Below are positions 12,089 to 24,468 of a DNA stretch of 64,000 bases, piece after piece. The stretch lies in NCBI RefSeq assembly GCF_019059575.1, contig NW_024882714.1, positions 124,001 through 188,000 of the forward strand, read 5' to 3'. The stretch is from Amphibalanus amphitrite. Lineage: Eukaryota; Arthropoda; Thecostraca; Balanomorpha; Balanidae. Position 1 is the first letter of the stretch. Each line of letters starts with the position of its first letter. A program made the translations under genes and the position numbers. The notes below the pieces were generated by a model. The model did not search any database. It had not been told where the DNA came from and saw only the letters and a program-made list of their open reading frames with translations.

Positions 12089-12235
12089 CTTGAGCTTTGT
12101 TGGACTTCTTCGAGGGCACCCACCGGACCGCCGTCAGGTCCTCTGTGACGCTGAAGAACCGGTGATACTGGCGCAGGTTTGGTCGGATCTTGATCAGCGT
12201 GCTGCCGACAATCATCCGCTGTAGACATTCTTGAA
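12089..12235 (-). CDS. PLCL: PLCL-like exon 2: first half of the PH domain
   Basis: Forty-nine codons, phase 1 at both ends. The acceptor is a CTCCCGCAG and the donor CAAG/GTGAGT. It encodes residues 59-107, the first strands of a PLC-type PH domain. IKIRPNLRQYHRFF closely parallels KKVRPNSRIYNRFF of vertebrate PLCL1, and TAVRWVPSKK parallels its QALRWEPSKK. Lys74, Arg76 and Arg84 sit where phospholipase C delta has the basic residues that grip inositol trisphosphate (Lys30, Lys32, Arg40), so phosphoinositide or InsP3 binding is plausible. Joining to exon 1 restores a Val codon across the splice. A poly-C run lies just inside the intron after the donor. Confidence 0.88.
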
Positions 12236-12714
12236 CTGCGGGAGGTACAGAGAAAGACAAGAGTGAGAGGAGAGACCAGATTCTACAGAGCTGCGAGAGG
12301 CACAGGGAAATAACAGGCAGTTCGGGTAGGGCCAGACACAGGTTTGACTTACGGGACGCACAGAGAAATGGCAGGCGTCAAAGAAGGACCAGACACTGCT
12401 GAAATGCGGGACAGAACGACACGAAACACCATTATAACTATGTGGCCGATAGGAAAAACGCTTTGAACTGTGGTTACCGTAATCATAGATGTAGATGCAA
12501 CAACGGAGAAAACAGTGGACAGAAAAAGAAATCAGCATCAACGAGACAAAGGTATGGCAACAGACAAAGAGGGGAGATGGACAGAGAGAGGGAGCGATAA
12601 AAGGAGAGCGGAAGGGAGAATGAGAGAGACGAGAGCAGCCACCTACCGGAGATGGGAAGCACGGGAACGGAAACTACAAAAGGGCGCGATAAGAGCACAC
12701 GACAGATAGAAAGA

Positions 12715-12868
12715 GAGGAGGAGACAGGGAGAGAGAGAGGAGGGAGAGGGAGAGAGGGAGAGAGGGAGAGAGGGAGAGAGGGAGAGAGGGAGAGAGGGAG
12801 GGAGAGAGAGAAAGAGAGAGAGAACAGGAAAAGGAAAGAGAGTGAGACAGAAAGATAAATAGAGAGAG

Positions 12869-12923
<55 letters not shown>

Positions 12924-12945
12924 GAGAGGGAGAGGAAGAGGAAGA
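12715..12945. repeat. GA-rich microsatellite complex
   Basis: Purine tract with GAGAGG and GGGAGA arrays, then about 20 pure GA units (12870-12920). The long Ser-Leu or Arg-Glu frames through it are artefacts of the repeat. Confidence 0.92.
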
Positions 12946-13878
12946 AAAGAGGAATAAGCAAGGCAGACCAAAATGCAACAGTATCAAAAGAGCATGTCAT
13001 GTTAATCGGATGCTGAGAATGAGAAACGAGTCCAATAAAAAAGAGAACACTGAACTGAAGAGAGCATATTTAGACGAATAACAACTTTTTGAAGCGATGA
13101 AGTATTTCAGATCTATTGTTTAGGAATGTGCATTGTCAGCATACCAAACTGGCACTGAGTAGATGGCAAATAACATGGAAAGAGCTGATGGTATCAATGC
13201 CATATGTGTTTTGGCATCCCCATGAGTTCGATGGCCTCACAGGTCTGAATTACGCTGGATGTTACACAAATGGTATAAGGCAAAGTACAAACGGGAGTAC
13301 ATTGGGAGGCATCAACTCAGTATAATATTATTCACTCAAGCAGACTGAGGTACGTGTCACCCAAATTGAGCACAAGTGCGTCATAAAAGATCAAACAAGT
13401 GTAACATAACCACCAGTGGTCACTTTAACAAAGCGCCCTGCTCATTTCAAATATATGAGCCGACCATTCTGTCGTGGCGGGGACATGATAAAGGGCTCTG
13501 AGCCGCCTCTAACTTTGCTGACACGGTCGGCCAAAATGTCTCAGCGTCCAGCAAAAGTGGTCCGGTGCCGCCGCTATCTCCCAAGACAAGTACCGGCTAT
13601 TATACCTGCCTAATATGCATGATGCCGAAACAAGAATGACTTCTATAGTGAATGCAAATGTATGCGGCATGAATAATGTACGTGGCTTGTTTAGAATCTC
13701 GGACACACTGGCAACGCGATGTCACCACGTGCCGCCGCTTATCAGCTACAAATGACCGGCGCCGCCCCATGGAGTGATCATACTTTGCACACGTGGGCCC
13801 AACAAACACACGTGCATATCGAGTCGTGGGTTCCAGAGCTAGATTCATCTAGAACACTTAAACACTAACCACGCTTAA

Positions 13879-15064
13879 CCCGGCCGGGCCCGGGGGGTAA
13901 TCCCAACCACCGCAGCCCGGGGGGGGCGTTTTTCGCCCCCCCCCCCCCTGTCTAACTCCGTAAATAAGGGAGCTACGGAAACAAAAGCGATACCAAACGA
14001 AAGGTCCTTACGAGACGATTCTAATGCACCTAAAATTTTTGACCTCAGGTCAATTTTCAAGGTCAGAGGTCAAGGTCAAAGGCCAAAACCGGCACATGTG
14101 TAGTGATCTCAAAGTAAGCCTTCTAGAGGACGGCAGGCTGCATCAAACCGGCAAAATTGGGTGTCAAACGAAAGAAGAGAATCTGGGGATTCCGAAACTG
14201 TGCTCAAAATCAAAGGTCAAGGTCAAGGTCACGCTCAAAATTGACCTCAAACTTGGCACTTTTTCGCACATCTTGCGTGCTAACTTCCAAGATGTTTTGA
14301 AATGTTTTGAGGCTTATCAGTTCCCTATTTGTGGTTCATCTTACGATACAAGGCTGCTCAAAGGTCAAGGTCACAGAAGAGTATCCCTGCTAGAGGCTAT
14401 TTCACTGATTCAAGTTAGTAATAATAAATAAGACAATTTTGCCATCCGGAAGCTCTAAATGAAGGCTTAGAGGAAAATAGATGCCAGATTCGTGATCAGC
14501 GGGTACAAATCCATCATAAACGACCTTTCATGTGTCAAGGTCAACCAGAGGTCATTCGAGGTCACATGAGGTCAACATGAAACTTGACCTTTTCCGAACA
14601 AAATATATATCATTCGACGCGGCTTGACAAGGCAAATGCGATGGTACCACTGCCGTAGCTCTAGGACCATTTTTGTCGAAGTTATTTGCGAAAAACTAAA
14701 ACCACATTTCGGGGTCGTTGACCTGACCTCTGACCTCAGGTCACCAAAACTATTTTTCTATTTTTCTCTAGGTCAAACGCTACACAGCCGTGCTCGTAAT
14801 TTGTCTTTATCTCTAAAACTCTATTTTTAGCAGCTATTTGAAGTTTGCGTCTGTGACGCCGAAGTTTGCCGTGCAGGGGTCTAGAAAAATGGACCTTGTG
14901 ACGTCATCAAGGGGGCTAGGTCCAAATTTTTTATTTCAGAAGATCTCAAATTGATGGGAGAAAAGGTACTGAAAGTTTCGCCTTCCTATCCCTAAGCGTT
15001 CGGGAGTTATCGCAAATATTCGCCAGGGGGGCGAAAAACGCCCCCCCCCCCGGGCCCGCGAGGG
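13879..15064. mobile_element. TTAA-flanked piggyBac-like element, copy 2
   Basis: Flanked by TTAA (13875-13878, 15065-15068). The ends are GC-rich with poly-G/poly-C runs, including GGGGGGGCGTTTTTCGCCCC and its complement near the right end. Internally it has many AGGTCA/TGACCT words, among them TCAAGGTCAAGGTCA near 14214-14230 and several near 14041-14080, 14355-14370, 14535-14605 and 14715-14745. The right part shares AAATTGATG and AAAAGGTACTGAAAGTTT with copy 1. No coding capacity is seen. Confidence 0.82.
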
Positions 15065-17995
15065 TTAAACACTAGATTCGTCAGTTGTCTATTGGTTTGT
15101 AAGGAGAATGATAATAAGAATGTCTCTAAATTTAGATATCAGCTCAAAACAAAATAAAAAGAGGCTAAGATAAAAACATCGGGAAACTTATAAAACGTTT
15201 AACAGCTCTTATTCAATAGCCCTTGAATCTTGATGTAGATATCAATGTGAATTCTTATAATGCAATGGGTGTAGTCGTACGAGTACGGGAGCTGGGAGGG
15301 GCAGCTTTTCAGCAAAGCGTGATGCACTGTGGGCACTCGAAGTAGCGTATGACGTGAAGTAGGCACACAATGCCACATTGCGCTCCTTTTCTAAAACCCT
15401 GGTCTGGCTCTCCGGCCTATGTGTTGGATAATACGGCGCCAAAAGAGTTAAACTGTTGTTAAGTGTCATGTTCAGTTATATCCTAAAGCTTGAAAAGACA
15501 CCTGACACAACGCGTGATTAAGATATTTCTCCGGACACCCTCGGTAGCTAGCCATTTAATAAAATCGTGATGATGGTGTTCACCACAACACAAGTCACTA
15601 CGCGGCTTCACACGGCATCGACACATCCTCATTCTCACATCTCTACCACATTACTTCTCTCCAAGACGTGACCACCGCAGTGTCGTGGCAGGTCCGGCCA
15701 CCAAACGTGACAAGGTGCCTCGTAATTCTATTAGACGCTCGTCCGTCTCCCATCGGCCGCCGGTTCGGCCAGATTGGGGTGTTGTCGCCGCCGCGGCGGC
15801 CGTCAGATGGTCCGCACGGCTAGCCCGTCACGTCTCCAAGAGGCCATCTCGACACAAATTGCCAATAACGAGACACGCCCGGCTCGCCGCCGGCCAGCGC
15901 TGATAGGCGCCCACAGTCGGCAGAGTTGATCGGCTGGATTGTCGCGCAATGGGGCGCAGAGTGGGTTATTTCACGTGTGAGAACATCAGAACGTTATTGA
16001 CGATTCTAGAAAATACTGTAGAGCATTGTCAACGCGGCAGATGCCAGACATTGGGACTTCTCAAAGACACGTATTTTAAGCTATTACTTACTGTTTCAAT
16101 TTCAAAGACCAGAAGATTTTGCTTGTTTTCAGTATTTCCCGTATGAATGATTTTGATGACATGTGAGCCATTGACACTTCATTTGCATATTCCTAAAAAA
16201 CTGGCTGCACAATGGACGGGAGGGGGCTGTGGCTGGCGTCCCCTTTCCGTAGTGTACCGGCGGTAGCGCGTGGTGCCGTGATTTGTCACACATCTCATAT
16301 ATCTTTTCCACGAATGTTGTGACAATTTCAGCATCACGTCACCAGGCCAGGTAACGCTGCTGCTGCGTTTCCCAAAGTTGGACGTGGACGTCTTCACCCA
16401 TGTTAAATCATTTCCAAAAAAAAACGTGAGTGCTTCTCGAATAATCAATGGACTTATCGCAAGCATCCGTGATCCCGCGACCTGCCGGTGCATCGCAAGT
16501 ATCCACATTAATGAGAATCGATCCTGGCGGCTGCTGGTTCTTTTATTAACACAGCACGACCAAAAGCGACAGTGTAACGCGACCAAGGGCCCAGGGAGCA
16601 GCTGGTATGCATATCGCATACAGACGTTTTTTGTGTTAGCTTCTTAAACCCCTTGAAGCGTGCAGCTCACATGCCTATAACGGTTCGATTGCGTTTGACC
16701 ATGTCAGCTTCTCCGAAGAATTCCTGAAACCGTTTTCATTCTGTTTACCATTGTAAGCGTTCTGACTTTTGAGTGGCAGGGAAGCTGGTGAAGAAGCGAA
16801 ACCTTCCTCAAATGAACCATTCCTTCCACCTCATGCTCCATATCTCTTATCGCCATCATCAAGCCCCTCCTGCACGCGCAACAGATGGCTGTAGCCGCGC
16901 AAACAACGCCATCGAATTGCTCAAACGACCGTTCCACCCAGCTCTTTTCTGCGTCGATAAATCTCGGCCATCCGCGAGGGGACTCACGGCTCCGAGCACT
17001 TTTCGTCGTCTTTCCCTCCCAGTGCTCGTGGCACAAACGGCGCCCAGCACCCTGCACACGTAGCTTTTCTCCGTACACAAACTTGTGACGGCGGTGACGC
17101 GTGCAAAAACAGACCCTGCCGCTGCAAGTCAATGTGTCGGCGGGAGACGGTTTGGACTGACGCACAGCCGAACTCGAGTGTGCTCTCGGCAGATCGGTCC
17201 TTAGTCGTGGATGAGTCGAGCAAATATCGAACGATGCTGGGCGTTTTATTTGGGAGGCAAGAGTCCCAAGTATTTACGAATTGAAAGCTGACACGATACG
17301 AATGCTGTCTGGACGACGAATTCGTGCCGTATTTACATGCCAGACAACTTAAGTTAACGTCACTTCTATCAACGAGCGGCCACTTCAAACCACGCGGGAT
17401 AGATCGCCGTGCTGACATCGCTGTTGCCATTGCATCCTTCAAGCACGGGAACTCGGCGTCGCCCTGAGCCTCTCAAGAGGTCCCGCGTCAACAGGTCACG
17501 TGCCCAAACGAGCGTTTTCGACGCGGATAAACTAAGAAAGCACGTGACAACTTTCACACGTTTGCCCACGAGGGGTCGTTGAAAGAAAGGAAGATCAAGT
17601 GCTCCAAAAGTTGGCAGCATTCTAGTCAGGTTGTAACGGTTTGTAGTGCCGGCGAGTGTTAAGCGGAATGAAGTTCCATGTATACCTAAAAGTTCGTTTA
17701 TTTTATACCTACATAGATACAGGAGCTTAGAATAGCCAACCATTGCAGGCATCCATTGCTCTCAAGGGCTGTTTAAATTGATCATTGAGCTTATCGGTTC
17801 TCGAACAGAATTAATCGGAAACCATTACTAAGTACTTCAAACTAAGACAGCTAACACTGCAATAGTAAGATCCTGCGTCTGCGTTGCGGATCCCATTCTC
17901 CACCTCACCCAATCTCACTTTTTTAAAAAGCTTTTTGGTGAGCCCTCTATCTTTATACGTTGCTAAAGGAATGGCTCTTAGCAGCGGAGGTGTAA

Positions 17996-18259
17996 AGGCC
18001 TGGCTACACTATGCGTTTTCTGCGTGCGTTTTTTGCGTGTTTGCGTGATTTGCGTAATATCGTTCTAGAAGAAAGCTATATTTAATGAAACTTTTACATT
18101 AGTTATGTATAAAAGGTAATGCAATTCTTATATTAGCTAAAATTGAATATGAAAAAAACATTACAAAAACGTAGTATCGTTTTTTACTAGCACGATGTCA
18201 CGCAAAACACGCAAACACGCAAAAAACGCACGCAGAAAACGCATAGTGTAGCCAGGCCT
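17996..18259. mobile_element. Harbinger-like MITE
   Basis: A 264-bp element with inverted ends AGGCCTGGCTACACTATGCG, continuing with GTTTTCTGCGTGCGTTTTTTG in both arms. It is flanked by TAA on both sides (17993-17995, 18260-18262). A 3-bp T-A-A duplication fits the PIF/Harbinger superfamily. The interior is short and AT-rich with no coding capacity. Confidence 0.82.
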
Positions 18260-18394
18260 TAAGCCTATGACAAACTTTATAGCACAGCCTCGACCAAAGC
18301 AATAACCTAGCTCGCTGCCGGTGTCGGTGGGGGAGGTGGGGGGGGGGGGAACAGGGGGACGGGGTCACAGGGTCAAAGCGCACAGCTCGAGAGC

Positions 18395-18780
18395 GGTTGG
18401 CGTCAGAGCGAGCCGACGACGGGAGCCAGTATGGCTGTTGGTAGACAGCAGTGGCCAACGGCAGGCGACAGACGACGGCAGACGACGGTGGACGACAGTA
18501 TCCGACGGTAGACGACTGTAGCTAACGGTAGCCGGCTGTTGCTGACATTATGGCCGACGGTAGACAACTGTATCCAACGGTAGACAAAAGCCAGTGGTCA
18601 GCAGCGGCCGACGGCAAGCGACAGTGGCCGGCGGCGGTTGTGGACGGAAGTTACCAACAGTAGCCAAAGGTGGCCGACGGAGAGCGACGGTTGACGACGT
18701 GGTCGACGATAGGCGACGGTTGCCGACGGTTGCCGACGGTGGCCGACAGTAGACGACAGTCGATAGCTCAGTCAACGAGG
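18395..18780. repeat. GACGGT-type minisatellite
   Basis: Imperfect units of 12-15 bases built on GACGGTAGACGAC and GGCCGACGGT. A minus-strand open frame of 258 codons crosses it but has no recognisable domain and Arg/Pro-rich composition. Confidence 0.75.
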
Positions 18781-20029
18781 TCACCGACGAAGGCCAAGAC
18801 GGAGACGGAGGCGGAAGAAGAGGCGGAGTAAGAAACCCAGCAACAGGGAGGAACAGACGAGTAAAGAACGAGAAAAGAGTGCGACGATTGAGAGCGCGGC
18901 GCGGGAAACCACAGCGCAGAGTATCGCCCCGTCCCCACCCGCCCCTGTCTCCGCCCCTGCCTCCCCTCCCCCTCTCTCTGCCCCTGCCTCCTCCCCTCCT
19001 CCTCCTCTCTTCGGTCGCCGTTTTCGTTGGTAGCGCCGACGGTCGACGGCGAGCGGTAAGCGGTCGGCGCCGTGGCGGCGAGCGGGACGCACTACCGCGC
19101 CGGCATTGTCCCGGCCCAGCAGAAATGTTGCCAGCGCGTCGGCCGAACAAAAATAGAGCGTAGACGTCAGCGGCAGCGGGCAGGGGCAGCGGTCGCCCTC
19201 CCCCCCCGGCCCGACCCCTGGCCCTCGGCTGGTCAGGGTGACACGCGGGAGCGCCGCAGGGCACGACGAGGGGGGCAAGGGTGTCAAGGTTGTGAGAGGT
19301 GGGTATGGGGTTTGTGCGGGCCAAGAATAAGGCTGGCCCGCGCCGAGACTGACGAGTGGAGGGATTCGTCTAGATTAACTAGGATTGCCAACGGATTGGC
19401 GACGGATTGACAACGGATTGACATCGGACTTACAGGAGATTGACACAAAATAATCGCCTGCGGAGTTCACAGCTAGGGGGCGACGAATGAGGGGATGTAG
19501 CCACTTAGAGCCGGCTCTGCCGACGAACGCTTGCTGATCCAACCCGCAGGCTCGCTAGCGCGCTCACGCTGGATTAACACACCGTAAATTAATGTTCTAG
19601 CGGCTGCAGGGTATATTTGCAAACATTTGCGCACGTGCATGGTTTACACATTTCCTTGAGGAAGGGACCTCAATCGATTCCCAGCCTGCATTTCCTACAA
19701 CAAACTGCGAATTCATTAGGCTCGGAATAAACAGAATCTGGTCCTCACCTAACAACTGCATTTAATTAAATATTTTCATCAATTTTATACCTAATGGTAT
19801 AAAAGAAGAGTGATATATAATTGAAATATTTAACAATTCTAAATCAACCTATGCATAGTCATACTTAGAAAATATTTTCAAAAACTAGCCTGCTCGTTTC
19901 CCACGCAAAAATTCCCTTCTAGAGCCTATTTGCAAACATGCTAACTTTTGAAACAATTTACTATACAGACGCCACTACCGAGTAAGCTGTTTAAGCTAAA
20001 AAAATCATATATCGTGCTAGCTTTAACAT

Positions 20030-20507
20030 CAGGCGCGGATACAAGGGGGGGCCATGGGGGCCATGGCCCCCCCCTTGGCCGATTTTTTTCAAAAATAAAA
20101 TAAAAAGTTAAAAAGTTAAAAAGCTGAAAAGGGGGCCTCCTGAAAATAAAGTGGCCGAAATCCGATGAGTTTTTTTTTAACCTACCCACTTAGTTATTTC
20201 TTAGAAGACTAGCTGAGAAGACTTCTTTGTTAGAAGATTGGTAAAGCTTTTCATATCTTGGAGGTCTCTTATACTCACAGAGATGACCACTTTTACAGGG
20301 CCTCCTAACCTGCACAGAGGGCCTCCAAGCCTGCACAGATGTTGAGATGTTGCCTGAACAGCTAGATAAGCTCAATAGACGCAGTTTTTTTTGGGGGGGG
20401 GGGGGGCAACAAGTGGGAAGATGGGGCCTCCAACAGGTGGGATTATGGGGGGGGGCCTCCTGGTTTCTAATGGCCCCTCCCTTGGAGATTTTCTGGATCC
20501 GCCCCTG
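20030..20507. mobile_element. hAT-like non-autonomous element
   Basis: Ends CAGGCGCGGATACAAGG and (complement) CAGGGGCGGATCCAG, with the exact 8-bp duplication TTTAACAT on both sides (20022-20029, 20508-20515). An 8-bp duplication with CAG-type ends points to the hAT superfamily. The inside has long G and C runs (GGGGGGGCC). No transposase is visible. Confidence 0.82.
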
Positions 20508-23500
20508 TTTAACATACACCACATCGTTACTTACGGTTAAAAGAAAAAGCTTGCACAGCTCTACAGAACAAGAAGTGCCTGAAAGCTTACAGCAATTGAT
20601 GAGAATCGATGAGAGTGTCACGGTTTGCAGAAAAATTCAGCGTGGAAGTCCGCATTGGTTGACTTATAAAGCCATAAAAATACACAGCTGGTAATTATAT
20701 AGTCTCAAGAATTCTTTTTCTACAGGATGACCAGGTATGTGAAGGACGGCCGCAATTCTGACCCAGCCATGAAAGTGCCGTAAATGTTGTAATTGAAGTC
20801 CTTTACCGATGTTAAGGCCACCTCATGCTAGCAGTGACGGGAGTGTGACCATTAGCCAAGCTGTGAGTTAGACAGAATGGTTAACTTAAAAAGCATCCCC
20901 TAGTGGGGACTGCTATAAGCGGCACGCACACAAGTAAGCAATGATTGCACAGCTCATATGTACAATATCAACAACATGTCACATAGATGCTTCAGATAGC
21001 GTTGTTTACATATCACCCCTTATCCGTCGACTGAAGCAAATTGTTCATAAGAAACGTCACTCCATGACTGCTCGTGCTGCCGCATTAAAACGGCTCTGCT
21101 CTCTGGGATATAGACATATGACTTACTATCAGCTTTCCGATTAAAAAAGTACGCGGGCTCCGGCAGGCACCTTTGATGAGATGCGGTCTCAGATGTGATG
21201 GAAGTAACTGTAACCACGAGTATCCTTTTTCATGAAAAAAAAACTTCAGCATATCACTGTTATGCAATAAGGGACATCAAAATTGACCGCCACTAAGTAC
21301 GGATTTAAAACGCATCTGTTCCGGCTTTGTATGTACAACATACTGTCTGACACGCATACCGCCTTGTCATGCCAGACTTGTGTAACAAAAACTACACACT
21401 GCCCTCGCCAAGCTAGTCGACACTCGACACTGTTTGTCTGTCTGCCGTCGTACAGCACCACTGGACTGTGGGAGCCGGCATGTGTTCCCGGCCCTCGCTC
21501 CCGTCAAACGCTGAAAACAGGACCTCAGGCGAGCCTACCAAACTTCAGACGGCGTGGGTTTCGGGATCGGTTAGACCAAACATCAACAAAACATCACTCA
21601 GCTATACAAACCGAATGGAAAAAGGCTCAGTGTGCTGGACAGTCCTATAATGTGGAATTGGGACCTACAGTTCGTAGCAGGGAGCGATATTTGTAAACCG
21701 GCCTCCAATCGCTGTAATTGACGCTATAAATCTAGATTATTGTGATCTCAAATTAATTTAATTTTGTTCGATCGGCTTTATTTGGATTTCATCGCTTCGA
21801 CGTCTCCACTCGTCTATGTTACGTACTCACTATAAGTCACTAAGGACACATAAATTAGGTATATTTTTGATAGCCCAACGTGATCGTTTTTTTTTTTTTT
21901 TTTTTTTACTGTTTACATGTGAAAAAATGGATCTTCATTGACAGTTTTTATCAACAGCATGACAGTGATGTTACATCTTGGTGGACGCTAGGCTGCGCGA
22001 AGCATCTGCCCTGTGGTTGTAAGCTTATCTATCAGGATGAGAAACCGGACGGTTACGGGAGAGTCCAAAGACTGGGTATCCCCGGTACTTTACGGCCGAC
22101 AGGCTAAGAAGGTGGGAAGAATGCATGGATAAATAAAGTGAGCAAGGAGCATTCACAGGGTTGCCATGCCACTTCCTCAAAAAGCATAAATGTTGACAGT
22201 AGATTTAAGCAACAAGTCGCACACACACCAATCCATGACTGAGTCCTAAATCCATGACCATTGACCAATTGACCATGTGACCATGACGTATGGCCGTAGC
22301 TCATGATGCGTACCTATTGCATGTCTGATGTCAGGCAGAGTAAGTCCGACTGCAGCTTTCGTACCCCAGTCCCAAACATCCGCTCCCTTCTTTCCACTGT
22401 CCTGTCTCCGACTAGTGTTTGTTTCCATGTGGTATCAGATATTTTCAAAACATTACGTCACGGGTGCCAGTGGGAGTCGGAATATTCATCGATTATACCT
22501 GACCCGAAGTGTGCCGTGTATTGATGAGTTATTCATGAGAACTGCTGACATCAGGTCCCGACTCACGGTCACTGCTTCCAGTTGAGGTGGCACCACTTCC
22601 AGTTGAAGTGGGGGATGGAGGCAGTCCAGAAAAGGACCGTCTACCACTCTACCTTAACACCCACTGTCCCCTCCCCCTCAGCCGGGCTCCAAGGGATAGA
22701 TGGACTTATTGGATACTGGACAGTGGCTTTCTGCAGGTCGGTTAGCAACGAGGCTGCAGCGGGAGGTGGTCAATGTGGAACACAACTGCACACACTAGCC
22801 CACCGTGCCCGGTGGATACCGACCACCAGCTGCGGGACAAGGAAAGGAGAACCTCCCGCTGCGGGAAAAATGACCGCAGCGGGACACCGGGGCGAATGCC
22901 GGCTCGTGGTAACGTTTCCGGAAGTTTCGACGAAACGATCAGTCTGGAAAGTTGCAGGCTTGGAATCGAAGTCTAGAAATCGATCTCGTGTCCTTGGTGA
23001 AGTAAACATATTCTGCACGATTGCAGAAAATCTGCAGATGTGCTCCTGAGGGTCGGAGCAGCTCCCCTTCTCGCTGGTCCAGGCCGCGTCCGGTGGCCCT
23101 GGCCCAGCTCGACGGTACCGAACAGACGCCAATCTGTCCCCACATGCGTGACTCGACCAGCCCCGCTCGCGTCCGATGAGTGACGACATTGGATCGTCTG
23201 CTTCCGCTCAGTCAGCGAGTGCGCCCCTCCCCCTCTCTCGTCCTGTCGTACCCGCCCCCCGTCCTGTGCCCGCCCCCTCCCCTCTTAAACCGAGTGCGCC
23301 CCGCGCTGGGCCGTTTCCCGTTCGCGGAAATGTAGGAGCAGGCGGCTGCGAGATGATGGACAGTTGCCAATGACGACCGCGATCCGCGATCCAACTCCCG
23401 AGTCCCGATCCGACTGCAGGGCATGAGTCCTGATCGGGCGCAGGAGCGCGAGCATAAACTAAACAATCTTCCCACGCAAGCGGCACTAGACGGGCGGAAA

Positions 23501-23739
23501 AGACCAAGATAGGACCCGCGCGACTTATTACGGCCTCAGCTACGAGAAAAGGGCTATGTGACGGCTGGCATCGCCAACAACAGCGAAGTTGATGGAGTGG
23601 AACCATGCTCGAAGGACACCCACCGGTATCTACCCGCTGATAAAATTCTACTCGGAAGGCAACTGATTGTTCCTTTGGCAATAAACAGTTGAAACGGTGG
23701 CCGGTGACCGGCTTACCAGGCGCCAGCCGATGTGTTGAC

Positions 23740-23880
23740 TTGAACTGAGAAGTTGACGGGGTGACAGGGCCGTGAGGTGTCGGATGACGGTTTGAGGATG
23801 ACGGTTGGTGGATGACGGGTGGCGAATGACGGTTGGCCGTTGACGTTGAGTTGGTGGTTGACGAATGGCCGGCGGGAAGT
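23740..23880. repeat. GGATGACGGTTG-type minisatellite
   Basis: Imperfect repeats of GATGACGGTTG and GTTGACG words about every 12-25 bases. Non-coding, in PLCL intron 1. Confidence 0.6.
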
Positions 23881-24293
23881 TGAAGTGTTTTCCGAGTGAG
23901 TAATGAAAGGTTGATATCGGTGACACTGATACCGACATGATCTTAACATGCGGAGAGATAAACATGAGATTTGCAGCACGCCTTTGCAAAGTGAAGAGGT
24001 ACTGGAGACATTGACATACAATAATTGATCGATGGAAGTTGACACAAAACTTTTGACATGCTGAACTGTTGAACAGCGGACAGAAATTACGAGTATTAGC
24101 AAGCTAGCAACAGACAAAACAAAACTTGGACCAACAATGGTGTAAAATCCCAACTGCCGAGCTGTCCTGCAGCTCGGCGGACAGCCCCGCCTCCCCTCGT
24201 ACTCATGGTCACTGGTCACTGGTTAGTGCAGCAGACCAGTGACCTTTGCCCCGGGGGCGGCGGGCCGGAACGCCCGGCCGATTTGGCACTCAC

Positions 24294-24468
24294 CACTGGA
24301 GACTTTCCGCTCGCTCCTGAGACACGTAGCACTGTGAAACGACACCGACTTGGTCTTTCTGAGCGGCTTCTGGGCCGGCCGCGGCTCTGGCGGCGGCTCA
24401 CCGCCCATCGAGAGGTGCCGGCCCACGCCGTTCAGGCGGCCCGCCTCGGCCGGCTCGGTCTCACTCAT
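24294..24468 (-). CDS. PLCL: PLCL-like exon 1: start codon and PP1-docking N-terminus
   Basis: First coding exon, 58 codons plus one base. The ATG at 24468 is chosen because the only in-frame triplet upstream that could extend it is a GTG, and it has G at -3. The peptide is acidic and proline-rich at first, then basic. Residues 40-44 read KSVSF, which fits the RVxF-type protein phosphatase 1 docking pattern and aligns with the KTVSF of vertebrate PLCL1, where PP1 binding is known. The following SERKVSS also parallels the family (SEKKISS in vertebrates). The exon ends at a GTGAGT donor, phase 1. Sequence upstream is very CpG-rich, which suits a promoter-proximal first exon. A further non-coding 5' exon cannot be excluded. 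Confidence 0.82.

Larger units (their letters stand above)
12236..24293 (-). other. PLCL intron 1 (12 kb)
   Basis: Non-coding between exons 2 and 1. It contains a GA-rich tract (about 12715-12945), a TTAA element (13879-15064), a Harbinger-like MITE (17996-18259), a GACGGT-type minisatellite (18395-18780), an hAT-like element (20030-20507) and a GATGACGGTTG-type minisatellite (23740-23880). Between 16130 and 17750 the minus strand is unusually open over several frames, but I could not recognise a protein there. Confidence 0.65.
449..24468 (-). other. PLCL: PLCL/PRIP-like gene model, 5' part (4 exons)
   Basis: Gene model for an inactive phospholipase C-like protein (PLC-related but catalytically inactive, PRIP). 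Exons 24294-24468, 12089-12235, 8206-8400 and 449-618 total 687 bases, exactly 229 codons. The three internal junctions are all phase 1 with GTGAGT donors and pyrimidine-AG acceptors. The joined protein follows the order of vertebrate PLCL1 as I recall it: basic N-terminus with a KSVSF motif, PH domain, then the first EF-hand segment. The family binds inositol polyphosphates through the PH domain and acts as a cytosolic or membrane scaffold for phosphatases and receptor trafficking. The X/Y domains, whose missing catalytic residues define the inactive branch, lie beyond the left edge, so inactivity is inferred from the N-terminal match only. The introns (3.7 to 12 kb) are filled with DNA transposons. 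Confidence 0.85.

Noticed and set aside
12483-13000. Open frames of up to 162 codons rich in Ser-Leu or Arg-Glu
   Set aside because: They are translations of the GA microsatellite in all frames; no start context, splice support or domain.
18548-19324. A 258-codon minus-strand frame
   Set aside because: It crosses the GACGGT minisatellite and a GC-rich block; Arg/Pro-rich composition and no recognisable domain, within a PLCL intron.
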